DNA of 64,000 nucleotides from NCBI GenBank assembly GCA_002946415.1, contig NJPS01000017.1, positions 83,872 through 147,871 on the forward strand, written 5' to 3'. Under the pieces are notes generated by a model, which was given only the letters and a program-made list of their open reading frames with translations, had not been told where the DNA came from and did not search any database. This DNA is from Rutstroemia sp. NJR-2017a BVV2 (Eukaryota; Ascomycota; Leotiomycetes; Helotiales; Rutstroemiaceae). This document shows positions 33,114-43,982 of the stretch, piece after piece (positions within the stretch are counted from its first letter, which is position 1; each line of letters begins with the position of its first letter). Position numbers and translations under genes: made by a program.

Positions 33114-36038
33114 TCAAACAGGTCCATAGAACTCAACTTCTATAATGGACAACGCCCCACTAGTGGAGGCAATTGTCACATTACTTCCCACCGTAGCGTT
33201 GAAGCTAAGAGTTATGTAACCCAGAGACGTTGGAGTTTTTCCTTGCCATACAGCTGCATTACCCACGCTTACTTTTACTGGATAACTCTTCGTTCTGAAG
33301 CTTCCAAGTTTCATGACGACCTGATTAATGGTAGACGTGCTGTTAAAAGTGTAAGAAACCCAGGAGCTCGAAGTGTCGCTACTGCTTGTCCACCCAGTCG
33401 TCTCATCATCATCATACGTGAGCCCTGCGGTGGCCAAATTGAAGCCTGATGACACAGTCTTCACCTGTAGGGTTTTGCGCTTCACGTAAAATCCAGTGCC
33501 CCCTGGTGTGCGTCCACGAGAGAGGTCTAGTGGCAGACCAGCAGATGGAATCTGATTGCTTAGCCCGTCTGTCGTATCAAATGGTACTGTGGAAAGCAGA
33601 ATTTCTGCTGATTTTAGACCGGCAGACTCAGCCACAAGACGAATATCTCCAGCAGTGGTTGTAGAACGCAGTATGATACGATTGACGCCATTCTCGACTG
33701 GTAGGGATTCTGAGAGGATGTAGTTATCCGGCCCTTGGGCTATTCCACCACGCCAGACGGCTTGGCCAGTGATTGTAAAGTTAACCGTGTTGAGCGCTGT
33801 TGGACAGCGCATGTTGTTTGAGTCTACAATCTCAACATCAACAAGGGCCGTGTCAGCTCCATTAGCAAGGAATCCTATCGGTGAAACGTGTGGTGTGAGA
33901 CGAATTGCAGCAGGCTCACTACTGGTGATTTTGACATCAGAGACAACGTGTTGATCCTCCGATGAGTAACCAATCGCTTCAAGCCTTCCAGGCTGAAATG
34001 TAACATTTGCGAATGTGAAGAGAAAATTGTGACTTCTCTGCCCAAAGCCAACTGACTTGCCGTTGATCAGTAATTTCACTTTTACGGCTGTTGACACGAT
34101 TGAGACATTTTTGATGGTGTCGGCGGCGTAATTCCAATGCCCAATAATGTGCAGTGCAGGCTGATCTGCATCTACCCAGGTATTCCACATAACCTGATGC
34201 GCATACCATCCATCTTTAGGAAGCCGTACTGGATCTACTTCGCCAGACCGCCGGTAGTTTTCCGCCCCGCGGTAATGGGTTTGGCTATCCGAGAAAATGA
34301 TATTCGTTCCACCAGCATTGACTCTTTCACCCGTACCAGGGCGCATCTCGTAGTAGTCAAACCATCGAACTACGTTCTCAATCGCATGTGAGTCCTGGTT
34401 ACGATTGTATTCGCTAGCATCTTCTCCATCATAGAGTGGGCCGTCGCCGTCCTTGTGATAAGGTGGTGAGAACTCATCCCAGTACTTACGAAGTCCCTCA
34501 TCGCGCGAGTATTCCATTTGCCACATGGGTTTCTTCGACCCTTTATTGATATATAACATCTCACCACCATACTCAGCTACTGTACTGTTCAACATCTCTC
34601 GGGAACCAGATGCTCTTCCGCCATGCGGATCGTACTTGTCCCGGAGCTCTTTCATTTCGGTCATATGCTCCTCAGTGATTCCATGGTTACCAGATTCGTA
34701 GAAGATGATGCTAGGATTGTTTCTATTATAGATTATCGCATCGCGCATGAGCTCGACCCTCTGCTCCCAACGTCTCCCAGTAACATCACCCTCCGAATCA
34801 CCAGCAGGCATAGACATTAAAAGCCCTAGGCGATCAAGAGACTCAATATCTTGTTTCCAAGGAGTGACGTGCATCCAGCGAACCAAGTTTCCATTACTCT
34901 GAGTAATCAACTTATTCGAGAAGTCGCTGAGCCAGGCAGGTACCGCAGAGCCCAGAGCAACCCACTCATTTGTGCTGCGCTGACCATATCCTTTGAGATG
35001 TAATGCACGATCATTAAGCCTAAGCATCCCGTTGGTGAAAGTAGTCTTCCGAAATCCAGTACGAGTTGTGACAGTATCGATTGTTTTACCGCCAACTAAC
35101 AAACTCGTCGAGACATCGTACAAATAACCATAGCCCCAACTCCAAAATTCCAACCCGGAGACTTTCGCTGATGCACGAACAGTTGTGGTCCCATTTGACT
35201 CTATGGTATAGCTTCCCCCTGTGAATTTTCGAACTAAACCACCATCAACTTCATAAACTGCCACCTCATAGCTAAAATTCTGCGAAAGCGAATTTTCATT
35301 TTTGACTTGTGCCTCGGCTACGATTGTAGCTGTTCTCTCCGCGATGTCGATTTCTTGTGGGTACACATAGACGCCCGTGGTACCCAAATTGGAATACAAA
35401 GGTAAGGTCTGATACAACTTATCAGTCACATGGAGGAGCACGTTTTTGTTGATTCCGCCGTAGTTTGCATAGAAGTTCTTATCGTTCCACTGATATTTCT
35501 GGCCTGTGGCAAATTCCTGGTAATCCCAACTGTTGTCGATTCGTGCAGCAAGAACATTAGCTTTCCCGTGATAAACGGAGCTTGATATATCGAAACCGAA
35601 TGCCATCACCCCATTTTCGCTCCTGCCGATCGATTTGCCGTTCAGGAAAAATTCGCCACCGTGACGAATACCTTCAAATTCGAGAAACAGCTTCTTCCCC
35701 TCGGATGCCGCTGGTACTTTGAAATGCTTTCGGTACCAAGCAATTCCCGTCGGGAGATCTTGGATGCTAACCCGAAATGCATCGTCCTCGTTCCAGGCAT
35801 GAGGCGTTGTAATAGACTTCCAGGCACTATCGTTGAAAGCAGGTTGCTCTGCGCCAGTAGTGTCACCGATGAACAATTTCCAATCCGAATTGAAATTGTA
35901 TTTCATACGCGGCTCTGAGATGCTAGGATTGGTAATAGATTGAGTGCCGTTTTTGGCTTGCTGAGCCGATGCCAATATCGTGGTGACTAGCGGCAGGAGT
36001 AGGGAGCCCGCAAGGAGCGTAGTGAGAATGTGCTTCAT
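33114..36038 (-). CDS. Secreted glycoside hydrolase family 2 protein
   Basis: Intronless, 974 aa. The signal peptide is MKHILTTLLAGSLLLPLVTT and onwards, cut near residue 25. Order of parts: GH2 sugar-binding jelly roll (about 45-215; WKLFIGDTTGAEQPAFNDSAW, GIAWYRKHF, FEGIRHGGEFFLNGK), Ig-like domain (about 220-330), TIM barrel (about 335-640), Ig-like beta domains and a C-terminal F5/8-type (CBM32-like) domain (about 855-972; TYDDDETTGWTSSS). The barrel has IYNRNNPSIIFYESGNHGI near residue 449, where classical beta-galactosidases and glucuronidases read GNE; here it is GNH, so the acid/base may be the Glu of YES or another residue. MWQMEYSRDEGLRKYWDE follows. The substrate is probably a plant or microbial oligosaccharide, unproven. 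Length without introns is unusual here. Confidence 0.9.
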   Translation of the reverse strand: MKHILTTLLAGSLLLPLVTTILASAQQAKNGTQSITNPSISEPRMKYNFNSDWKLFIGDTTGAEQPAFNDSAWKSITTPHAWNEDDAFRVSIQDLPTGIAWYRKHFKVPAASEGKKLFLEFEGIRHGGEFFLNGKSIGRSENGVMAFGFDISSSVYHGKANVLAARIDNSWDYQEFATGQKYQWNDKNFYANYGGINKNVLLHVTDKLYQTLPLYSNLGTTGVYVYPQEIDIAERTATIVAEAQVKNENSLSQNFSYEVAVYEVDGGLVRKFTGGSYTIESNGTTTVRASAKVSGLEFWSWGYGYLYDVSTSLLVGGKTIDTVTTRTGFRKTTFTNGMLRLNDRALHLKGYGQRSTNEWVALGSAVPAWLSDFSNKLITQSNGNLVRWMHVTPWKQDIESLDRLGLLMSMPAGDSEGDVTGRRWEQRVELMRDAIIYNRNNPSIIFYESGNHGITEEHMTEMKELRDKYDPHGGRASGSREMLNSTVAEYGGEMLYINKGSKKPMWQMEYSRDEGLRKYWDEFSPPYHKDGDGPLYDGEDASEYNRNQDSHAIENVVRWFDYYEMRPGTGERVNAGGTNIIFSDSQTHYRGAENYRRSGEVDPVRLPKDGWYAHQVMWNTWVDADQPALHIIGHWNYAADTIKNVSIVSTAVKVKLLINGKSVGFGQRSHNFLFTFANVTFQPGRLEAIGYSSEDQHVVSDVKITSSEPAAIRLTPHVSPIGFLANGADTALVDVEIVDSNNMRCPTALNTVNFTITGQAVWRGGIAQGPDNYILSESLPVENGVNRIILRSTTTAGDIRLVAESAGLKSAEILLSTVPFDTTDGLSNQIPSAGLPLDLSRGRTPGGTGFYVKRKTLQVKTVSSGFNLATAGLTYDDDETTGWTSSSDTSSSWVSYTFNSTSTINQVVMKLGSFRTKSYPVKVSVGNAAVWQGKTPTSLGYITLSFNATVGSNVTIASTSGALSIIEVEFYGPV

Positions 36039-37254
36039 GGTTTGGGGATCTGAGAAGAGCTTTCCGTAGTTCTAGCTTTGATATATTGAAAATAACTGCG
36101 GTTTTGTTCATCTTCTTATATTCTCCTCTTTCAAGTAAATCTATTCCGATATTTCTGCTCACTTGTGGCTCAGTGACACCCATAATGGACCGAAGTGTGA
36201 ATACTGGGTGTTATCTGGTCGTTCCACACTCCACCCTTCGTTCATGCAACTAGCGTCATCAGGACACAGCTCGGGAGAGCTCTGGGCCGACCTGCACAGC
36301 CAAGACAATTCTCACCCCCCATCGTTGTGCGATGAACCGAAACTCAGGAACATGTATATTTAAAGTTTTATAATATACATAACACATACAAACATACTCT
36401 GATTAACTGCGAAATGCTTTTCGCCCTTGCCTTTACGTTGCATGTTGTGGACGGAATAATTTATTTATACTCGGGAGGTTTTGTGACCAATCTTCGTTAT
36501 TTCGGCTTTCAATTGTATGTATTTCTATTAGTCTCTCCCCCCGCATTTTCCCCCGCATTTTCTCGCCGAGCCTAGCTAAACCTTATTTTGATATGATTGG
36601 CATTTTCATCCTTGTACATCTAATTGTTCAACGAAAACGTGCAGTGACTGTCTACTGCTAAGTGTCTCAAAAAGGTGGCTTGCCTTCAGACGCCGACTCT
36701 TCCTGCGGACCGAACTTTTTTAATTTAAACAATCAACCATAAATTGCTTCCAATAGCTTATCAAAGGATCAGGTTAGATCAGGGGTATTAAAAGGGGTTA
36801 CGACGGTTGTGAAACGATGGTTATATTGGTTCAAGATGCTCCAACTACCTCCTCACTCTAGAAATAAGGCGTGGTCCGCCTGATAGTCGGTGTTTGAAGG
36901 TAGCTTGTCTTCTTCAAGTGGTCCTCCGCTTCCTTGATTTTCCTCTTTAGGCAGCAGGGATCGCATTGATTACTCCGTCCCGATGTAACGGTCGAAAAGT
37001 TGCATGGCAATCAGTTTTCCTGCTCCTTTTGACCGTATCCTTCAGAGGGTGACATAGTTCATGCTCCGTACTTCGGTAGATCGTGTTTCTTACCGAGGAT
37101 CAAGAAGAATTTGAAACTAGGTTACAGACAGAGCGGATAAAGGGCATTTTCTCTTATAAATGCTTCTATTATCTCTTGTAGAGGTCTTATATATGATATC
37201 AGAACTTTCTTGCACCCTAGATCATCACGAACATCAGTGTGAAATATTTTCATT
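36039..37254. other. Shared upstream region of two divergent secreted-enzyme genes
   Basis: The GH2 gene reads left and the esterase gene reads right from this 1.2-kb interval, so both promoters are probably here. It is AT-rich with TATAATATACATAA near 36368-36381. No ORF of interest was seen. Confidence 0.5.
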
Positions 37255-38271
37255 ATGAAATCGACATATGCTGTTCCTTTATTAGCATTGTTAGCATCGT
37301 TCGTCTTTTCTCTTCCCTCACGGGAATTAGTCCAGAGAGACCTCGTGTTCAGCAAGATTGAGAAGACTTTTATCTTGTAAGTCTTCCATCCCTTAGACGA
37401 TTTGAGTGTACCTGACAAGATCAGTGGCGACTCGTGGTCCAGAATCGGTTTCAATGCCTCTAAAACACAGCCATCTGACTCTAACGCTTTCGGTAACACG
37501 GGGTCGACTAGCTCAAATGGTCTAAATTGGGTTTATTATCTTACCAGGACCTATAATTCATCTCTTCTTTGGACCTATGACTTCGCTCAGAGCGGTGCAA
37601 CTATTGATGAAGACATTGTTGCCGGGTCATCAGGAAAAGACGTCGATAGTGAACTAAACGACGTGTTCTTGCCGAATTATGCCAGCCAGGATAGCTTCTT
37701 TCAAGGATCAACCAGTTTATTTGCTATTTGGATTGGAGTCAATGACCTTATAAATTCCTACCTAGTTGACGAAGACGTTCATCCCGCACTTTTCACCAGA
37801 CTCCGGCAGCTAGTCAATGATATGTACGAAGCAGGAGCAAGACAATTCATCTTCATCAATGCTCCACCTCTTGAGCGAGTTCCTAGAGTTACAGGATCCA
37901 GTGCCCACGCGACACGAATCCCATTGATGAAGGCAGCGGTAACAGATTACAACACAAGGATGTATAAGCTTGCTAGAGAGGTGAATCACGACCTTGCCTA
38001 CACCGAAGTAATCCATTTCGACGTATATACCCTTATGAATGCTGTCATCGATAATCCTAAACAATTTGATGAAACTGGCGTTTACAAGGACACTACATCA
38101 TATTGCGCTGCTTACCAAGACGGTACCGATGAATATGATACAAAGCTTGCCGATTGCGACTATGCGGCTAACGAATATCTGTGGATCAATAATCTTCATC
38201 CGACGCAACCATTTCATCAATTGTTGGCGAAGAATCTTGCAGAAGTTCTCAGAAATGATGCTTCAATATAG
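37255..38271 (+). CDS. Secreted GDSL/SGNH esterase (CE16-like)
   Basis: Two exons, 37255-37376 and 37425-38271, give 322 aa. The 48-nt intron joins TT and T to make Phe and creates the block I motif FIFGDSWSRIG, with the catalytic Ser near residue 44; this strongly supports the model. The signal peptide is MKSTYAVPLLALLASFVFSLP. Block III reads IWIGVNDLINSY and block V reads LWINNLHPTQPFH with the catalytic His near residue 299. The residue three before that His, normally Asp in SGNH enzymes, is Asn here; the next position is also Asn. Members of CE16 remove acetyl groups from oligosaccharides. It is divergent from the GH2 gene and may be co-regulated with it. Substrate and activity are inferred. 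Confidence 0.88.
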
Positions 38272-38775
38272 TCTTCAATCGGGATTTTCGTAAAAAGACA
38301 GCAATTCGGCTGATGGGAAGCATTAACGGCCGTTGAGTTGGATTTTGCCGTGGGCTCTTTCTATTCTGAGCCTTGCCATAGGTTGATTTAGTTTATTAGT
38401 TTCAATGTTTAAGCCATGGACTGAGAAAAGAAACTTGCCACTGCTTCTGTTGGCGTTCTACTCCATCGAAATATCCCAACTATCAGTGTATAATGAACAA
38501 TTTCACGAGTCTAAATTTGATGTTCATGAATTTCTAGCTTCTAGCACATAGAAGGAACATTAATGCAGGCCGCATTTTGCAACACAAGAATGAGTTTTCA
38601 AAGTTCCTAGCAAACACGTCGAATAGAAGCTAAAGAGTTCTGAAATGGACAAGATCGACCCAAAACAAACTTCAAAGAAAGTAACTCTCATAGTCCCGCG
38701 AAATACCACTCCATAGCCTCAGCATCCCAGACCAGATGGGATACACCCGTACATAGCGCCGCCACGTGCCTTTTA
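38272..38775. other. Intergenic DNA, convergent 3' flanks
   Basis: It lies between the 3' ends of the esterase gene (+) and the small secreted protein gene (-). Nothing further seen. Confidence 0.5.
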
Positions 38776-39090
38776 TCAGTTGACGCGGTAACTTTTGACA
38801 GTTCCAGGGTTAGGAAGAGATACTCCTGTCAAGCTTTTCCCAAAACAGCCCCTAACTGAACCGCTCTTACAATCGACATCGCTGTAGAGGCAGATCTGAC
38901 CAGGATCGGGAAAGCGGTCCGTGGCGGGATCAAAGGTCACCTGGCCCACTGGGATAGCTTGGATAGTGTTGCACGCGCTCCTTGTGCCATGAACTTGCAA
39001 GTCTCTGCCATCTGTCGTCCAAAGGCCGGCACGCCAGGCACTGGCGGTGGTGGCGAGGAGGGCAAGGGTAGCGGTGCTTGAGAAATGCAT
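38776..39090 (-). CDS. Small secreted protein, 104 aa, four Cys
   Basis: Intronless in my reading, with ATG at 39090. The signal peptide is MHFSSTATLALLATTASA, cut before WRAGLW. The mature part of about 86 residues has four cysteines (SACNT, ICLYSDVDCKS, RGCFG), enough for two disulphides. It ends in KSYRVN. No named family is recognised, but short, secreted, Cys-containing proteins of this shape are common among fungal apoplastic effectors and surface proteins. A role in interaction with a host or in the wall is inference only. It lies in a run of four secreted-protein genes. Confidence 0.75.
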   Translation of the reverse strand: MHFSSTATLALLATTASAWRAGLWTTDGRDLQVHGTRSACNTIQAIPVGQVTFDPATDRFPDPGQICLYSDVDCKSGSVRGCFGKSLTGVSLPNPGTVKSYRVN

Positions 39091-40045
39091 GTTGGTTTTT
39101 AGTGCGAAGTAACTAGATGGCTTTTCGTCAGCGAAGATACTATGCTTTAGTTGCAGATGGGAGACATGAATAATGTAGAAAAGGGAAGATAGGTGTTGGA
39201 TACACCTGAAAGGTGTCGATTATACGTACTGCGATGTAGCTGTGGTTTGATTGTGAGTATTGACTTCGATGGTTCGGGTGTTTGTAGTCTTTGGGATGGA
39301 ACTGCTGGTGAATTCTTTAACTCTGTAGAGGCCATGACTTTGCTTTTATAGATGAGTTTCTACCGCCGCGGAGAGTCCTGATTTCATGAAGGCAGTGCAG
39401 CATGAATAGCTTTTCACGCCGAATACACTAACGAGATGAGATAATGACCACAAATAGGAGCCGTCAGCATTAGCTTACCGTCATTCGGTGCAATGATATA
39501 GCCCGAGTGCTTCTTTTTTGGAATTTCCAGTAGGCAATACTATTCTTGATACACTTGGGCGCAGCTCCCGTTCAGGATGTCAGCCATTGAAGTCTTGTGG
39601 CGCTCGTGCCCGCAAAGTAAGTATTTAAAATTGCAAAATAATTGGCAGATGCTTCGTCCCGTTGTCCTTAGCTCAAAATGCTTGGAGAAAAGCTGAACCT
39701 TAGCTTCTGCCTAAGTACAAATCCTCCTGAATTTTTTTTGGCGATATTCTTGGCTTAGCTAATTCATTTTTGTTTTTTTTGGAAAGCCACTGTGATTTCA
39801 GTCCTTTTTTTCAGCTGGCAGCCACGGGCCATTTACCCCTCAATAGATGTCACGAGAGTTGAATACCAATATGAATATATGGATAGCATACAACTCGCGA
39901 TTCAGACTTACTATTACTTTTTTATATCTAGATAGTCAGATTGATTCGCACTTCACTGCCATTACTCCTAAACATTTCCGTATCAACAATACCGGCAACC
40001 TCTCAAAGACAAAACGGCTGTCTAAGCTGAGCATCAAATAACAAT
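39091..40045. other. Divergent upstream region of two small secreted protein genes
   Basis: It contains the promoters of the genes at 38.8 kb (-) and 40.0 kb (+). A 62-codon minus ORF (39147-39335) has no resemblance to anything. T-rich runs lie at 39728-39782 and 39804-39812. Confidence 0.45.
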
Positions 40046-40505
40046 ATGCATCTTCCATTTTTCATCGCTGTTATAGCACCTCTCGCTGTACAAGCGTCTC
40101 TGAATGGTCGTTGCAGTGGCTCCGGTGATTGCAGAAGCTTTCCTTCTTTCATCAAATACGACACCGACTTAAGTTGACATATTGCAAGAGGATACTGGTA
40201 CGACTATGGAATTTGCGTCACTACGGCCACATGCGACAGATATCACGGCGAACATACCAATAATCGTTGCCCTAATGACCCCAGTGGTGTTAAGTGTTGC
40301 GCTATTGAGCCTGTGCCAGGTCCTTGTGGCGCCAACTCGTTCTGCGACTGGAAAGGGTCAGGCATAGACTGTGCTGGGTCCTATAAGCCAGGTAAACTCA
40401 TCTAGCCAATTTGTTCTATTCTTGTTGTGTTGTTGCTAATGTATATCTCTTGCAGGACATTGCCCTGGACCTGCAAACTTTCAGTGCTGTGATATCTTTG
40501 GATAG
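40046..40505 (+). CDS. Small secreted Cys-rich protein, 109 aa, three exons
   Basis: This gene is hidden by its introns. Exons 40046-40124, 40191-40391 and 40456-40505 join in phase; the introns are 66 and 64 nt. The signal peptide is MHLPFFIAVIAPLAVQA. The mature part begins SLNGRCSGSGYWYDYGICV and carries 12 Cys with two CC pairs (VKCCAI and FQCCDI), ending HCPGPANFQCCDIFG and TAG. This pattern (NGxCSG, GxCV, NxCPxDPxxVKCC, CPGPxxFQCC) is shared with the N-terminal Cys-rich module that fungi attach to secreted NLP/P60 or GH25-like wall hydrolases, and with stand-alone small proteins. Here no enzyme domain follows. Role unknown. The acceptor of intron 1 (GCAAGAG) is the least certain point. 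Confidence 0.75.
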
Positions 40506-41531
40506 AAATGTGGTGCTGATTCATATTCCCGCATATATCCCATTGTGATGTTTCATCGGATACTGCGTATAAGTTGTCTCGTTACTGTAGCAAGCCAGGT
40601 AATAGGCTAGAAAAATACAATGGGTTTAGAAATTTGAGATTCCATTTTATGCATCAAGAAAGCACTAGCCTAGAGAGCACAAGTGAAAACGCTATTGTCT
40701 TGCTACTTGTTCACAGCCATGCTATACCAAGCATGCGAAGAGTAATTGGTGAATATTGCTTTGATCTTTAGATAGGCTAGTTCTTCCTTGAAATTTGGAA
40801 GGTCAATCCCGGATCAATAAAAATTACTCCCAACTTCCCGAGTCCGGTCATATCCCCAACCTTTAAAACTGCGAACAGTCGCTCTAGAAGTTTAAATACT
40901 ATGACTAATGTGCAATCTGTGATTTTCAAAGGGATTCGTCGATTACGAGAGCCTTGTACATCAATCCACCTAGAAATCTTCCGTACACAGCCTCCCTCCA
41001 TCTAGTTACCCACTTGATAAGATTGGGGTCATAGTTATTCTCTAGATTGAGAAGAAAAGGAAGACCTGTATACTTGTTTCAAAGCAGGTTAAATGTTTAT
41101 CCTCAAGCGAGACTGAATATACTATTTGATGATATATATTTTGCAATTTTCTGCTCCTATATGCAGCTGTATATTTACATTGGGGGATTTCTCCAGCAAT
41201 TTAGCGGTAACTATGTTGTCAATTGTATGTGCTACACAGGTTGTTCGCCAGCCAGGTTTCTTCCGATTTTCTTCCACAGTCCACTACAGCATGCTTAAAT
41301 ACAAATTAAGCTATCCGCATTTTGAATTTGCGCAAGTCAAGAAAATGTCAGAAAACTCCAATCGTTAAATTTTCAATGCTAACCAATATCCCCGAATTTC
41401 ATTCTAGACACATTCGCCACCATCTACTAAACCATGGGCCATGGTTAGAGACTTATGACTTTTAATGGGGAGCTCTGCCATATTGCACAGCAAGCGAGTG
41501 GCTTTTGAAAATCCATTCCGCGGGCTCCACC
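40506..41531. other. Intergenic DNA, no confident gene
   Basis: A 74-codon minus-strand ORF at 40777-41001 (MEGGCVRKISRWIDVQGSRN and onwards) has reasonable composition but no recognised relative. The remainder is AT-rich. It contains the 3' flank of the P450 gene. Confidence 0.4.
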
Positions 41532-43351
41532 TCAAATGTCATTCTCCAAAACCTCCACAACAACGCCTTCAGAATCACTTCTAGGCACGCCCATGATAAC
41601 ATCGCGCGCTGCATCGATATCCCTTTCTCGCACAACTCCTGCAACATCGAAATCAAACCTTCGAAACACCATTGCCACAATAAGATAGAGCTCTGCCCAC
41701 GCAAGATTGATTCCCAAGCACGACCTAGGACCTCGAGCGAAAGGGACAAGATAACGCTTTAACGGGAGTTTGCTGTCCAACCATCTCTCGGGTATGAAAG
41801 ATTTAGCATCTGGGAAAATATCCTCATTTTCATGTATGAGGAGAGCAGTCATGTGAACTACCGTCCCAGGAGGGATAATTTTTCCTTGGAACACGAGAGT
41901 TTTCTTTGGGAAAAGTCGAGATAACCGGTGGGTGATGGGTTGAGTCATGCGAAGGCCCTCTTGGATAACTGCATTCAAATATGGAAGGCTCTCTAGCTTC
42001 TGAAGATCCGGTCTAGAGGTGGTATGAGGCATCACTGTTCTAAGCTCGGTAAGTAGTTTCTGTTGAACTCGATGGTTGGCTGCTATGTGGTAAGATAGAT
42101 TGCGGAGGACATAAGCTCTAGAAATGGCAGCCTCATTCAGTACGAGCACATATTCACACTTAAATCAACAAGACACTTACGTAGTTCCCGAGCCTGCAGT
42201 AACCAGACTAAAAGCTTCATCTCGAAGTCTGTTTCTCGTCATCTCCTCGCCTGGTAATGAACTTTCGAGCAAGTCATGAAAAACTGTTCTGTGACCAATA
42301 CTTCGTGTAAGAAAGATCTTTCTGACTTCGTATATCTTCCACTTGCTGCGCCAGATCCTAAAACCGAACCCGTCAGCGAGAAGGCGCTGTTTTGGGCTTG
42401 TGGAGACTCACTTCTCGCATGTCGAGTATATCGGACATCGCTGGGTTCAAAATTCGCATGATACGGTCCTTGACGCTTGTAAGCTCATAGAATACCCAAT
42501 CGGTTGATTCTCAACTTACAGGAATCTTGTACATCAGCTTCATAACCCAGGGTACGTGCAAGTTCTAATTCAGCGGACTTAGTATTTTACGACAATAGTA
42601 CGGAGAATCACGATTGAAGCCGGGTGCACCGCTTGCACTTACCAGAAGACTTATTTCGAGAAACGAATCAATATCCTCGAATGACTTTCGGCCAAAGTCG
42701 GGCTTCATCGTCGTTAGAGAGTCTGTCGAGAAGCAGTATTCGTTCATGATATCCAGTGTTACTGCTGCAAAACAATACTTAAGATCGATGGGCTCTGCAA
42801 ATTTACTTGCAGCATCAAATCTCGCACAGAGCCTATCAATATGTGTTTGTATAAACGGCACAAGGTCCAGGACGGACCGTTTCGAGAAAAAAGGATTCAG
42901 AGCACCACGGCGGATTCGATGGAGATTATGTCCTTGCGTCCCAATTGCCTGGTTTAATAGTTAGTTTTAAGCCAAGTAGATGAAGACTAGAGAAGGCAAA
43001 GCCAAGTACCGCGGGGTAGGGCCCAAAAACATTTGCAACTCGATATGGCTTCTCGGCTTCTCCATTGGTGACGTTGAATATCTCGTCATAGTAATCGGGA
43101 TCATCGAAATGCAGTTCATCTGGGTTAAGTCTGATTACCGGACCATACTTTGCATGCAGTTCTCTGAGCTTAAAGGTATATTGGCCTCTAAGTACTAGGT
43201 CGTAATACCATTCATAAGCATAAGTAGCTCGTGCTAGCACTGGTCCCGGGAACTGGACAAGCGGATGGTAATATAAACGGTACAGGATGAGGTATATCAC
43301 GAAAGACAACCCCATCGCCATTATCAAGACAACCAAATTGAGGCGTTCCAT
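41532..43351 (-). CDS. Cytochrome P450 with an apparent one-base frameshift
   Basis: Membrane-bound fungal P450 of the CYP type with an N-terminal anchor (MERLNLVVLIMAMGLSFVIY). Exons: 43351-43010, 42948-42643, 42564-42520, 42483-42412, 42357-42181 and 42117-41532, about 507 codons. The PPGP-like hinge is QFPGPVLARA; the helix K ExxR is EGLR; PERWL and the haem loop FARGPRSCLGI (Cys near residue 446) are intact. In exon 5 the frame QQVEDIRSQKDLSYTK must change to GHRTVFHDLLESSLPGEEM; one extra base (a T at about 42286) explains it, since 177 nt is one more than the phases allow. The I-helix AGSGTT follows and splices correctly. So this is either a recent pseudogene or a sequence error. Intron 3 is only 36 nt. 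Confidence 0.82.
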
Positions 43352-43982
43352 TTTTATTGTTACAGACCGAAATCGTGACGAAAATGCTCTCAGAAAGATG
43401 GGGGGAAAGATAGACTCGGATTTATTCATCTGCTGTCCCAGCCGGAAAAAGCTTGTGGTAAAATCGTGTGTGGCTGCGTGGTATTGCAGTCAGTGTTGGC
43501 ATTGATCATTGATTGGTTACCGAGTCTGCAGTTAACTTTTAGGAGTGTTGGATTTTGGCACAGGGAAAACACTACATACATACCGAGGAGAAGGTTGCAA
43601 CGCTGTGAGTGGTGGTGAGTGGCGGTGACGGGGTGACAGACTAACTGACCGAGGAAAGACGCCGCACTACCCCACCTCATTGCAGAATTCTGCAGCTGCT
43701 TTGGGCATCCGCTGCATTTGGAGGGCGCAATATTGGTTGAGAATCAATTTAGACTGTTGGTTTCGATGAATGTGCAACTGCGGCACAGTCCTACGATAGT
43801 CTAATGAAAAAACAAAGGGATGCCACCCGCACGCACATCATGCGTGAATGATTAACCACTGTTGGCTCCAAAAGACACGGATTAAACCGAATCTTCATTT
43901 CCTGGCTAAAGGATTATATTCGAGGCACAATGCGTAACTTTCTCCAAAGCAAATGTCAAATACCAACATTCACACCAGAGAC
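43352..43982. other. P450 upstream region and hydrolase 3' flank
   Basis: It probably holds the P450 promoter. No ORF with family resemblance was found. Confidence 0.45.

Noticed and set aside
37122..37499. 125-codon minus-strand frame
   Set aside because: Overlaps the first exon, intron and start of the second exon of the esterase gene, which has a signal peptide and a GDS motif restored by splicing.
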